A stretch of 35,092 nt of DNA. Source: Rhizophlyctis rosea (Eukaryota; Chytridiomycota; Chytridiomycetes; Rhizophlyctidales; Rhizophlyctidaceae). The DNA lies in assembly GCA_027596075.1 (NCBI GenBank), contig JADGJC010000359.1, positions 3,621-38,712 of the forward strand. The letters run 5' to 3'. Positions 1 to 10,058 of this stretch are shown piece by piece. Made by a program: the position numbers and the translations under genes. The notes beneath the pieces were generated by a model. That model had not been told where the DNA came from. It ran no database searches and saw only the letters and a list, made by a program, of their open reading frames with translations. Position 1 is the first letter of the stretch. Each line of letters starts with the position of its first letter.

Positions 1-43
1 GTTTTTTTGTTTTGTTTGTTGGGGGGTTGTGTTTTTTTTTTTT

Positions 44-74
<31 letters not shown>

Positions 75-272
75 GTTGGTATTGGGGAGAAGGATGGGAG
101 GGTGTGGGTTAGTTTGAGTAGGGAGGAGAGGGGGAAGGGGAGGGAGACTTTTGGTGAGTTTCTGCGCGTTTTTTCTGTGTTTTTGGTTTTTTTTTGTGAG
201 AGTGGGGAGGGAGGGGGATGCCCCGGTAGAGGTGGAAAACTGACGTTTCATCTCTCCGTTACCGTTGCATAG
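1..272. other. G/T-rich low-complexity left edge, probably intronic
   Basis: The stretch is almost pure G and T, with no convincing coding frame. It precedes a clear exon whose acceptor AG is at 271-272, so most of it is probably intron of the acyltransferase gene. A donor-like GTGAGT starts at 154; an upstream exon could end at 153, and that frame would join the next exon in phase, but its protein (rich in R, E and G) matches nothing I recognise. Confidence 0.5.
32..75. repeat. T22-G22 homopolymer pair
   Basis: An uninterrupted run of 22 T (32-53) is followed directly by 22 G (54-75). It may be real intronic low complexity or an assembly artefact near a contig edge; a run of this kind is hard to sequence reliably. 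Confidence 0.9.
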
Positions 273-1522
273 ATTTTTACTGTTTTTTGATGTGGCCTTT
301 CATTGAGACGTATTGGCTTGCGGCTGTGAGTCTTTTTACGATGGTGTTGGATGGGGGCGTTGGTGGTGGCAGTGGTGGTGGGCCGTTGAATTGGGTGGAT
401 GAGAGGTTGTTCATGAATCGGGCGCAGCAGTTTGGGAAGACGCTTTATTATGAAGGTGGGTAATGGGTTGTGTTGCTTTGTTTTTTCTTTTGTTTTTTGG
501 GTTAGTGACGTATGTGTTTGGAAACGGTGAGCTGAGAAAGATCCTGACGATAACGTGTAGGCGACCTTTCGTATTTCGAGTCGATCAACAAGGAGACGTT
601 CAAGAACGCTTTGTCACGGTTATGTGATATGGGCGTTATCTTGACACACAAGGGACCTACACCACCACCCGTTGCTGTCGTCACCGAGGCTTCGGCGAGT
701 AGGACGGCGTCGTCATCGTCGCCTTCGACCTCTTCTGCCCGCGCGCCCCCGTTCAGTGGGAACCCACCGAAAGCGCCCTCCCCGTCGGCGTTTGCGGGAC
801 CGACGGTTTCGTGGATGGCGTTAGCGCCGGAATGGGTTCCGCCGGACCCGGAGTTGCCGGTCGAGAGTGGGGGAGGAGGGGTGGAGTTTGGTGGGGGCGA
901 GTATTTGGTGGAGGGGGAGGTGGGGGGACCACCATCGTCGTCATCGTCTTCTTCAGCAGCATCAGCATCGTCAACATCATCATCCCGTTCCTCACCACCT
1001 ACACCTCCCACAACACCTACAACCACGGACCATTCCTCCCCACCACTCCCAACAGCACTACAACACCACCCGCAACATCATCCACAACCACGCACAGCAC
1101 CCTGGTCGACCTTCCGTAAATTAGAGAACGGCGCCGAGTGGGACCCCTGGCATGGACTTAGACCGCGGGGGAAATTGTGGCAGCTTTGTGAGGATATTGG
1201 GCGGTTTCGGAGGGAGGGGAAGAATCGGCGGGATACGGGGACGGTTGCGATTAGGGTTTTGAGGTTGGCGATGGTTGCGAGGGAGTGGAGTGCGGGGAGG
1301 AGGGGGGGTGGTGCGGGGGGCGGGGTGGGTGGGGGTGGGAAGGGGAGGAGTGGTGGTGGGGGTGTGGGGGGGAAGGAGGAGGGTGGGGGTGGGCACGAGG
1401 GGGAGGGAGTTGGTGGGGGTGGAGGTGGAGGTGGGGACGTACCGTTTGATGGGGGGAGGAGGGAGGAGGGGGAAGAGGAGGGTGTTAGGCCGGTTGGGGA
1501 GATTGAGAGGGCTAAGCTGTGA
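273..1522 (+). CDS. Glycerol-3-phosphate/DHAP acyltransferase, C-terminal part (PlsB type)
   Basis: Two exons are visible, 273-455 and 561-1522, joined in phase across a 105-base intron (GTGGGT..GTAG); the 5' part lies outside the window. Exon 1 encodes WPFIETYWLAAVSL and later NRAQQFGKTLYYE; the junction continues GDLSYFESINKETFKNA. This block resembles the region after the acyltransferase core in fungal GPAT/GNPAT-like enzymes, which acylate glycerol-3-phosphate or dihydroxyacetone phosphate at the first step of glycerolipid synthesis on ER or mitochondrial membranes. The catalytic HX4D core would be upstream and is not seen. A low-complexity Ser/Pro/Thr insert of roughly 150 residues separates this block from a conserved-looking stretch (PWSTFRKLENG to RDTGTVAIRVLRLA). 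The final 90 or so residues are Gly/Glu-rich, coded by G-rich DNA. The family call rests on remembered motif resemblance; substrate preference cannot be told. Confidence 0.72.
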
Positions 1523-1829
1523 TTCTTAGGGTGCGAAATGCATGAATGTGGACTGTCCGAGTGACGTCTCTTTGACGGTGTTGACCGTTCAGGCTTGCTT
1601 GATTGGTGCTTGTTGATTGCAAGGATTGGGCTCATCACCAGCAAGCGTTCCGGAGAAGGTAGTGGACAAACCCAACTTAATACCAAAGCTGCTACAGCTG
1701 CCTTGGATCATTCCAAATGCAAGTCGCGATAGGCTGAACTGTCGGTGCCAGATGAAATAGATCGAATTATATACAAAACCCATGCATGAAAACCCATTAA
1801 TGCAACACACAACGAAACAGTAATTAAAT
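1523..1829. other. Convergent intergenic spacer
   Basis: This lies between the stop of the acyltransferase (+) and the stop of ETT1 (-), so it holds both 3' UTRs. I see no open frame of note and no strong shared terminator. Confidence 0.6.
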
Positions 1830-3409
1830 CTACAAATCCTGTTCCCACTCCGCCACAAACTCCTCAAACTGCGGTGGCAACGCTTCCGGGTCGATACTTT
1901 GCACTTTATGAAGGCATTCAAACGCTTCTTTGTAGTGTTTTGTTGCTTCTTCGTTTTCTTCTTCCTGCTCCTCCTTCTCCTCTTCTTCGTCGTTGTCAGA
2001 AGACGCAGAGGTGTCTGCTAAGTTACCAAGATTAATAAGCGTTTCGCCCAGGAGGACGAGAGTGGGGACGTGGTCGGTGGATGTTGTTTGGGATTGGCGG
2101 AGGTGGGTGAGTGCTGTGGGGAGAAATGGGGGTGTTTGGTGGCGGAGATGATTTTGGGAGAGGAGGCGTAATATACCTTGGTCCAAATGCTTCTTCAATG
2201 CTTGGTCGTCGACGTCAGATGAGTCTTCGTCTTGCAGTTCTAGGTAGTAGTTTGCTCTTGAGAGGTGACAGCTGCCTAGACCTGCTAGGGCGTCTTGGTT
2301 CGATTCGTCATCTGATGCGAATCATGTGGAGGTTTAGATGCGAATTTTGCCCCCAGCTTGAATTGCACAAGTTCATCAACCCTCACCTTTCAAAATCTTC
2401 CCGAACAACTCCTCCGCAAAGGTGTTCCACTCATTCCGGCTCTCCCAGTCTCTTCGTACGTCTGCGTGGCGTTGGACTGCTGAGGCTGCTTCGAGGAGGT
2501 CTGCGGTTGTGGAGGAGGTTTCTGATGGGAGAGAGGAGAGAGCGGATTGGATGTGGGATTTGCCGGAGGTTAGGAGGGATGTGAGGAGTTTTTGGGTGTT
2601 TGGTTCGATTTCGATGGAGGTTTCGGGCGTGGGGATGAGTGTGCTTGCCTATGGTGGTTGTTTTTGGGTCATTGATGCGATCAGGGAATGGAACGAATTG
2701 GAGTGGTATAAGTCTCCCCATCTGGCCCTCCCCCCTTGCCCCTTCTTCCCCTTCCCCCTCTTACCTGGAGGAACTGTAACCTCCCCAAATTGAGTTTCAA
2801 TTGCCACGTGTCGTCCCCATCTCCACCTTGCTCAGTCGCGTTTTCTAGGCCCCATTGTAGACGTTCAGCAGCGGCTTCAAGGTATTTAGGCCATTCTTCT
2901 GACGCAGCCTCGTCTGTATCGGCCAAAAGACCGAGACGCTCTAAGGCGTTACTGTATACCAGATAGAATTTTGAGGGGAAGGATGTAGAGGGTTTTGTAG
3001 TGGTTGTTTCAGTGGATGAGGAATCAGATTGAGCGGACTCGGGGAGAGCTCCGTCCCTTTGGCGGAGGAGTTTGTCGCATTCGTGGATTACTCCACGGAA
3101 GAGCATCAGGGCTTCGTCTCTTTCACCTTTGCCTGAAGGTTCACGGTTAAGATGTAGCTACCGCTCTTGCAGGGGAAGGCCAGAAGAGCTTGTCATACCT
3201 TGCTTTGCAAACGCGATCTCATACATAGACTTGAGTTCTGACACCTCGTCGCCGTCTTCTGCACCTTCCAAGGCGATAGTGGCTTCGTCGCTCACTTCTG
3301 GGGCCTCTACTGCCGCGGGAGGCGGAGCGTCAGTCTTCACCTTTGCCCTCTTGTTCTTGCTATCAGTCATAGCCTTCTTGAGGCCTCGTGGACGTTTCTT
3401 GTTCTCCAT
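1830..3409 (-). CDS. ETT1: Enhancer of translation termination 1 / Nro1 homologue
   Basis: Five exons on the minus strand: 3199-3409, 2765-3132, 2387-2648, 2177-2311, 1830-2113. All junctions are GT..AG and in phase, giving 419 aa, close to yeast Ett1 and fission yeast Nro1 (about 400). The N-terminus is a basic patch (MENKKRPRGLKKAM, then KNKRAKVK) that looks like a nuclear signal, then an acidic linker. The motif RGVIHECDKLLRQRD is the family's hallmark helix. TPR-like helices follow (YSNALERLGLLADTDEA, LAGLGSCHLSRANYYLELQ) and an acidic tract precedes the last helix. Known roles of the family are efficient stop-codon reading together with Tpa1 in budding yeast, and control of the Ofd1 prolyl hydroxylase in fission yeast. 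The 63-base intron 4 is a multiple of three without a stop, so retention would add 21 residues; its CCCCACAG acceptor favours removal. The ATG at 3409 is chosen because the basic patch starts there. Confidence 0.85.
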
Positions 3410-3814
3410 TGCTGCGGGTGATCTGATCATAAACAACGATTTTGTTGAGAAGGGAAGGCAGGAGGAACCCAAAAATTTGGAGGGAAAGATGATTCCAAGC
3501 CACCCGATCCAGGTCCGGGTCCATCCGAAAGGAAAGGGCTGGATCCGACTATTCCTCCAAACGCGTCTGCTGCGCCTCATCAAATGGTGTTCCTCCAAAT
3601 CCCTTTTTTTTGTAAAGCTGAACGATTACAATGACCATGTGTGGTAGACCTTCCATATTCAGGAGGACCAGTCTAGCGGAAAAAGAGTTTTAACGAGCCC
3701 ATCGCAGTTGAAAAGGCAGAGCTGACGAGGCCCGGACGCCTGCACTCAGCATAAGCCCATCTGCTTTCTTCGATAAACCGAACATATGCGATCCGATCAG
3801 GTGTTTCGAGATAC
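3410..3814. other. Upstream region of ETT1
   Basis: This is the 5' flank of the minus-strand ETT1. No recognisable gene, tRNA or TATA box was seen. A possible 3' exon of the doubtful 3815-4884 gene (after an AG near 3740) could lie here. Confidence 0.4.
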
Positions 3815-4884
3815 TCACAGAACTGTGACGCTCAGTCCAGTAAGATCAAGTCGCTCATTTGAAAGGAGGGGGAAGGTATATATGAGTGCGGCCGTATAGG
3901 AGTGGAAGGGATAGACTTGATGAGAAATGTGCCGGATATCTGGGTATGCCAACGCAGCCTGTCGTCTTTGGATCTCGACCACGACGCTCCTCACGCCAGA
4001 CGTCGCCAGAAAAAGAAAATCATTCATTCTGCTGTTTGTATTAGCCGACCAAGTTGCCAAGGCTATGAGGGACAGAAGCTGAATCCAATTCATGTTCGAG
4101 ACTTCGATCATCGTGGTGGAGCCAAAACATGTGAAAACACTGTACGGCAAAAGTGGCATATCCAATTCCATTGACGTTCCAATGATCAGTTTGACTGTCG
4201 ACTCAGACAAAACAATTCCGTCCAGATTGGATCCAACAACATTGAGAGCTGGACAGCAGTTGCGGCTTGCATCCATTGAGGTAAAGTGAGGTGGATCTAA
4301 ACAATCCTCGAGTTCGTTGGATATGGACAACGTCAACCGACCAAAATTGGGAGCTGACAGGGCCTTTTTCCCTTTAGTCAAATGGACATCCAACTGTCTA
4401 GTCCGTCCAAAATCCATCTTCCGGTCAGAACCATTCTTCAAGTCTACGAAGGCGCCGAAGGCTAAAACCAACGTGCTTGACAAGACTCAAAAAAAGTGGA
4501 AATACGCATGATGAACGAATGCTGTCAGACCTCATATTGGCAAACCTCTCAAGAGATACACGCCCACACGTCAAAGTCAGATCCGCAAGCTGGTAAAGCC
4601 AAGAAACATCTGGCTTGACATTCAAATTGAGAATGATATCATATCAGCAACCGCCTGGTGGTTCAGAAACTTCAATGGCTAATAGGGTTCTTCTTTCATG
4701 CCTTGTCTTCGAATAAGATATGCTTACCAATCCAATTACACCGCTTGAACCCCAGTAAGTGCAGTATTCTCCATATTGATGCAAGTCGCTCGCCACATTG
4801 GGTACAAAACTTGCAACCATAGTCGGCCAAGAGTCCAAGGTGAACATCCATTCCAACAGCTTGTCCGCCATTGCATCGTCGCAG
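3815..4884 (-). CDS. Possible multi-exon hypothetical membrane protein
   Basis: A 222-codon open frame on the minus strand (3815-4483) is longer than expected by chance. Candidate exons join to it in phase: 4728-4884 (acceptor TTTGCAG), 4546-4609 and 3815-4475, with donors GTAAGC and GTTTGC. The joined product would contain hydrophobic stretches such as RLASIWRILHLLGF, STLVLAFGAFVDL and NWIQLLSLIALATW, suggesting several membrane passes. The first exon is also open in a second frame (containing MADKLLEWMFTLDSWPTMV), so its frame is uncertain. The apparent stop at 3815 overlaps a GTGAGT donor, so the gene may continue further left. I recognise no family. It could equally be a decayed gene; treat the model as a hint that this stretch was coding. 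Confidence 0.3.
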
Positions 4885-6278
4885 CTGCAAATTTGGTATG
4901 AAACGGCGGTTCTCATTTTTTAGCTTTTTTTGGTTGCTGGCGGTTCGTTCCTCAAGTCGATTGGCGTGGTTGGTAGGTGTTTTCACGACCAAATGATACA
5001 CACTGTGGCCCAGTACACTGGCAAGTCGAGTCTTCGCGACCTAATCCAGCCGTGCATTTCTGTTCCCATACACTTCATTCGTACCGTTTGTTCCTCGACA
5101 TCACACGCTGAAATGGATTTATACATATACCAGGCGGCACCTGAGCTTCGCAGGACAAGTCGACTGATGATAGTAAGGTTTCGGTCAGTCGTGCGCTCTT
5201 TCGAGTATTTGATCAGGCCCTATCACGAACCATACGCAAAAAAATACACTTGCGAGTACTGGATGATGCGGGACGCATTCACTTCATTCACCTCGAGATC
5301 CTGGGCCAAGCACCACTCTAATACTGAGCAGTATTGCATTCATCGTAACTTCTAACTTTCAAATCAGTCACCGCAAGAAATGAAAAGTCGCATAGCCCTG
5401 CAAATCATGGTTTGATAATCTGTTTCAACGCCGGAATCAGTCATCCTGGGTTTGGTGAAACTTATGCAGTTCAGTTGGTCCAACGGTGTGAAAAGGTTCA
5501 TTCAGTGGGCGTGTCGGGCAGGGTGAACAAAACGCAAAAAATATGTTTCAAGGCCTTTCGGATATCTACTGTACACCTGGTGCTTGAATGACTTCAACGT
5601 GCAGGGCATTTTGCGGGGGTTTGGTGTGGAAGGTCTTTCGAAAGGAACTAAATGACCGGACCTATTCGGGGACAAAGATTAGCTTTCACACTCTGTTTAT
5701 CTCAAAGTAAAGCCTGCAGGCCACTAATTGTGTCACGGGAATTCTGCCACAATTGAAAGTCTTTTCATTGTTCATGTACCATTGGTGTAGTGGTCTGGCG
5801 ATGTCAACGCAGGTAACGAAGAAAAGAAGTTCGGGCAGCAGTATCACATAAGTGCATGGAATGTGTGCATTCCACAGCACTGGAGCATTGTGCTATGAGA
5901 TCAAAAAAATTGTGCCGGACTCTATGCGCAATTTCATGACTAATAGCTGTCCATCTGTTCCATTCTTCTTCGGGACAGCTGCTCAATTCACTATGAATGT
6001 CTCTACTGACGATATTGCTCACTCGGTCAACGCAGACCTCGTGCAACACATCGCAACTGTGCGATTTGACATTCTTTTCACACATCATTTCACTTCGGAT
6101 GAGTTCGTTGCCTATCAACGCGCCATTCTCACATCTGTCAAGCAGGAGAAATTCAGTTCACCATACCAAAATCACATCAATTAACCCGAAGGCTGGAGGT
6201 GATGAGCATTTGGTTCAAATCGGCTCGTCAACATGTCTCGACTGTAGGGTTGTTCTATTTTTCCTCTTGGACACTGAC

Positions 6279-6422
6279 CATCAAGCTTGATGAGTGGCAT
6301 ATCGGTGCATAGAAGCACCAGAAGTTAGAATGCAGCGATAATCTCGTGAACATTGTCCATGAAGCGTGACGAGTGGTATATCGATAGTTAAGAGGGCAAG
6401 AAGTTCGATGCAGTCATTCTCT
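6279..6422. repeat. Diverged tandem duplication, period about 79 bases
   Basis: The segment beginning CATCAAGCTTGATGAGTGGC at 6279 recurs at 6358 as CATGAAGCGTGACGAGTGGT. The two then align through ATATCG, AGAAGTT, GATGCAG-like and a closing TCTC. Many of the differences are C/T or A/G changes. It is an old local duplication of unknown origin. Confidence 0.55.
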
Positions 6423-6429
6423 CTTCGGG

Positions 6430-6981
6430 ATGACCAGAATGTGGATGCTTTGTTATCATTCACAAAACGGAACACAACTCTACAAAGCACCATACTCGCA
6501 AGTTACACCAATCCAGGAGATGGTCACATCTGCAGTTGCACTGCTTCGGGAAAGAAGGTTGGCATATAAAGCGGTAGCGTCCATAAGATTTGAACTATTT
6601 GAGCACTACCATCCATGGTCCGTCATGTGTCTCGCCGAACCATCCACACTTGAGGATCACAGTATCGGGGTGCACCTTGTATGGACCCGACAATATGTAT
6701 TGCAGAAGGGAGGAGAAAAGGGAAAACTTTACCTACAACCACATGAAGAATGGCTTGGAATTGAAGACCAGCGATCCCTGTTCGGATTTGCTCTCGACTC
6801 ATGTGCGAAGTTTGAATGGATCACCCACCGAGCAAACGATCTGCCAGATGTAGTTACGCCCTCAAGCACGGTATTCAACACCGGCTCCTCTCGCCGCGCA
6901 AAGTTCTCTCCCGAGTGCCGGAAAGAAAAGGACAAAAGGATGCCATCGACGACCAACGTGAAGAATTGGCATGGCGACTGA
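6430..6981 (+). CDS. Doubtful hypothetical ORF (183 codons)
   Basis: An uninterrupted ATG-to-stop frame encoding a mixed-composition, soluble-looking product without signal peptide or membrane segment. A 168-codon frame on the opposite strand overlaps its 3' half, so one or both are fortuitous. I recognise no domain. It is listed only because this is one of the longest frames in the gene-poor stretch. Confidence 0.18.
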   Translation: MTRMWMLCYHSQNGTQLYKAPYSQVTPIQEMVTSAVALLRERRLAYKAVASIRFELFEHYHPWSVMCLAEPSTLEDHSIGVHLVWTRQYVLQKGGEKGKLYLQPHEEWLGIEDQRSLFGFALDSCAKFEWITHRANDLPDVVTPSSTVFNTGSSRRAKFSPECRKEKDKRMPSTTNVKNWHGD

Positions 6982-7931
6982 CGTCCAAAGCTCTCTGGCC
7001 CTTGCACTTCTGTCGTTGGACCATTTCTTGGGATTTTCGACATGTCATGGAAGGGACCTGAATCTTGTGACCCACCCATGCGGCAGATGAACTCTTCACG
7101 AAACTCAAGAATCAACCCCGAAACATGGTTATGATGGACGGAAGGAGCCAACTGAGCCAAAATCTGAGACCCTGACTTGAGACAGGAAAAAAGAAGCTCA
7201 ACGATCCAATGAGGGACAGACAGGTACCACTGCATAATGGTAACTTGAATGCATGTCCGTAAACGTCTTCTCCAAACTGGTCTTCGAGCTTGCCGACGTC
7301 TTCTTGGTGTCCAACTCTGTTTGTGGTGCTCATTGCAAAACGCTGTAAACCGCGCGACTATTGCCCACTACAAAGCAGGCCTTTATGAACCAACCATATT
7401 CCCTTCCTTCCCAATTCACGAATCCACCTCCACACACAGAGCAAAAAATGTACCGATTTGAGTTCAAGCCAGGTTCGATAGCGGAAGCCCGTCACTTCCG
7501 TCTATACTGCTGATTCACGGTCTCTTTTTCCTTCTCTGTTATCTACCCTCGTCAATATTCAGACGTGAAATGGGCAATCATTCATTTTCAATGGAAAAAA
7601 ACAATTCACGAATTCTGCCAATGACAATCCATCAGTCAACTTCCCTGATCGATCGTGAACTCCTGCGAATGGGGACGCCAGAGATGAGTCAAAACGAGAT
7701 AACTTCCTTACAATTCTAAAGGGTAAACTCCGCTCTGAAATGATCTCATTCCCTTGCCATGCCTGCTTGCCACTTGTGCACCAGACAGGTTTTCGTGCTC
7801 TCAGAGTTGTGCCATCGTGAGCAATTTCTCTTTTACGGGCGTGCCGATATTCATGAGTTTAAGTTGTAACCATGCCACCGTTTCTGCTCTTTCTATCTCC
7901 TTTTCATATACAAATTTACATGGAGGCAACT

Positions 7932-9066
7932 TTATATCGTACATGCCAGCAGGATCCACCCTATGCCTATTGCCGTAAGGTTCCACCCCACACCACCACT
8001 ATGGAAACACCCTTGCGCGCTGCTCGCTTCGGAGCCGCCGGGCGAAGGGGCATTCGATGGAGTTAGTGCAGGTTTCGTCCGTGAAGTTGTCATACCGGTG
8101 GTTGGAGGCCAATTCTCTGCAACGCCAGGCCCACTATCAGATGTCGGATTGGGACCGTTTGAACTCATAACGATCACGGATCCCTCCACGTTCGAAGCCC
8201 CTCCAGCATCGTTTGCACTCACGGCAGCAGTCGGTTGCATATCCCCGCCTTGCGTGCTTGCAGACGCAGACATCACCACATTTGTAACTAATGTCCCGCC
8301 CATATTCCCACCAATATCGTCCAGTGAAGTTGCTGTAACAGGGGACACTGTAAATTGGGTGGAGCCCGCGGCGGGTGTTCCGGTAACCGGTTGCGTGGTT
8401 GGCGTAGGATTGGTAGTTTCGAGGGGTGATTCCGTTGTACTGACAGAAGAGGGATAAAAGAGCTGCCCCTCCCCATCGCCCCGCAAATCAATGTCTAAAG
8501 ATTGGAAAGTCCCCGAAATATCCACACAATGCAAATCCGGCAGAATGGCGCTGCCGTATCCCTCCGTCCATCGGCAATCGAAGCTCATGATCATGTTAAT
8601 GTTGCCCCTCACTCCTGTCCCTAGCTGGAGAGATTCGTTGCAAAAGTGTATGACCTCTGCTATGCAGGCGCAGGACAGGGATCGGTGCCATTGAAGTATG
8701 CGTACTCCCAGCGGTCGCATTAAGGTTCAGGAAGGATTGGGTGTCATTGGGGTAGTCCTTCCAGTCGACGTCGTATCTTGACAAGATTCGTAATTGGGTC
8801 CACGTCGAGTAATTCTGGAAAGGGGGTATGGTGTTGTTGTATGTAATGAACTCGACAGGCGTGAAAAAGTATGGATCGACGTCAATGGGGACTTTGTTAC
8901 AGAACCAGCAGCCGTGGGGTTGATTGATCGCGGCACATTTGGGGTAGGAAGGGCATGCGCCAGCTGCGGTGGAGTCGTCATGCATATTGGGGATGGGTAT
9001 GTCGAGATCCCAAGCGTGGCATAGGTGGGCGACCAGGAGGAGAAGGATTGTCCACAGAGGAGGCAT
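7932..9066 (-). CDS. Secreted Cys-rich, GPI-type protein, copy 1 (frame-disrupted)
   Basis: Paralogue of the gene at 10059-11162. From ATG 9066 the frame gives a signal peptide (MPPLWTILLLLVAHLCHA) and the shared domain (INQPHGCWFCNK, DPYFFTPVEF, NNTIPPFQNYS, WTQ). It then leaves frame near 8671-8681, where the homologous SCAC..C..GNI..DC..LHCVDISGTFQS block continues in another frame. A Ser/Thr/Pro-rich stalk and a hydrophobic tail (WNLTAIGIGWILLACTI) follow, as expected for a GPI signal. Two readings are possible. One is a small insertion near ATCCCTGTCCTGCGCC making this a pseudogene or reflecting a sequencing error. The other is a 46-base intron (8660-8705, GTACGC..CATAG) that restores a 362-aa product but removes the two Cys of the CAC motif; it would be shorter than any other intron here. 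Function unknown; presumably cell wall or plasma-membrane surface. The start follows the paralogue. Confidence 0.65.
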
Positions 9067-9928
9067 GGCAGATGCTTGGAATGTACGATCAGGCAAGGTA
9101 ACTGGTATTACAAGGGAGCCGTGTTCGTAAGGAGATTCTAACGTCCTTGCACATGAAATAAATGTGTCACCATATACCTGGTCGTATTTGTGCGATGATT
9201 CCAAAGGAAGGTCACGATTCCTCTCACTGATGGGTAATAATGGTTGTGTCAACGACGGGCTCGATCTCAACAATAATAAATGCAACATAGGTAATTGTCG
9301 TTGTTTTTCACATGGGAAGAGACAAAACTGGGAGGGTTCACGAAAATTTTGAAGGAGTCATTTCGTGTGTCCCCAACAAATTGGATCTTGTTGCTGCGCT
9401 TCAGCCAAATAAGAGCATATTAGATGTTGTTGTAAGGATGGTGTTGAACACAAAACTGACACATCTTGGCACCAATTGTTTGCACGACTTCGTTGTGGGA
9501 ATGGGGGAATAAGACCCTGGGGACTATGATGTTGCATTTTGCATCCCAGCTTCACCGATGTATTTTGTTACTCTGCACATACTACAGTAGATATGATGCT
9601 GGATTCGCCTCCCAGTCGCCCGCAACCCGTCCGATACTCCGTGGGTCGCCTCGGATGTATTTGATTTGAAACGTAATTGCGATTCGAAGCAACCGGTTCC
9701 CAAATGCGGACAAAGCGGAGTGGAAGAGTGCTCGAAACATTGTATGCGCATTGTGCTCACAATGATGGCGGGACGCGAATTACGTAGAGCGGTCGAAATG
9801 GTGAGTCATGAACAAAGTTGTCGCTTTTGAAAATCATTACTCGAACTTTTTACATACATTTCGAATGCCATTCGCTAAACTTCTATATATACACGGTGAA
9901 CGCTATCTAACGATTTTATATATACAAG
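9067..9928. other. Spacer between the tandem paralogues
   Basis: This holds the promoter of copy 1. No recognisable gene is seen. It includes an AT-rich TATATATACA direct repeat at its right end, too far from the copy 1 start to be read as its TATA box. Confidence 0.5.
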
Positions 9929-9949
9929 TTACGGTCGCATAACGATGAA
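9884..9949. repeat. Degenerate direct repeat, 33-base period, with TATATATACA cores
   Basis: TATATATACA occurs at 9884 and again at 9917. Each copy is followed, after a divergent stretch, by TAACGAT. It lies 3' of the second paralogue. Confidence 0.5.
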
Positions 9950-10048
9950 ATCAGACTCGAAGGTGCCGTTGATGGCATAGGTACTGGCATCAAGAGACGC
10001 ATCTTGTTGTTCGCCACCCTCTGGGATCCCTTTGCCAACCCCGTCCAT
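9929..10048 (-). CDS. Tiny ORF downstream of copy 2
   Basis: A 39-codon frame beginning MDGVGKGIPEGG and ending FESDFIVMRP, eleven bases beyond the stop of the GPI-type copy 2 on the same strand. Its composition looks protein-like, but nothing else supports translation. It could be 3' UTR, an alternative terminal exon or chance. Confidence 0.15.
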   Translation of the reverse strand: MDGVGKGIPEGGEQQDASLDASTYAINGTFESDFIVMRP

Positions 10049-10058
10049 CAAAGTTCCA

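Larger units (their letters stand above)
4885..7931. other. Gene-poor stretch with short overlapping open frames
   Basis: Several frames of 60-180 codons lie on both strands, overlapping each other (for example 5852-6184 + against 5804-6118 -, and 6430-6981 + against 6729-7235 -). None shows a family motif or a convincing exon chain. No tRNA-like B box with a matching A box, no long terminal repeats and no transposase motif were found by eye. One diverged tandem duplication sits at 6279-6422. Confidence 0.5.

Noticed and set aside
502..1686. Long minus-strand frames opposite the acyltransferase exon
   Set aside because: Low-complexity Asp/Pro/Ser products antisense to a frame with family resemblance; stops are scarce only because the DNA is G-rich.
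6205..6235. tRNA-like T-loop text GGTTCAAATC
   Set aside because: No acceptor-stem pairing or A box at the right distance upstream; other GTTCGA-type words also failed.
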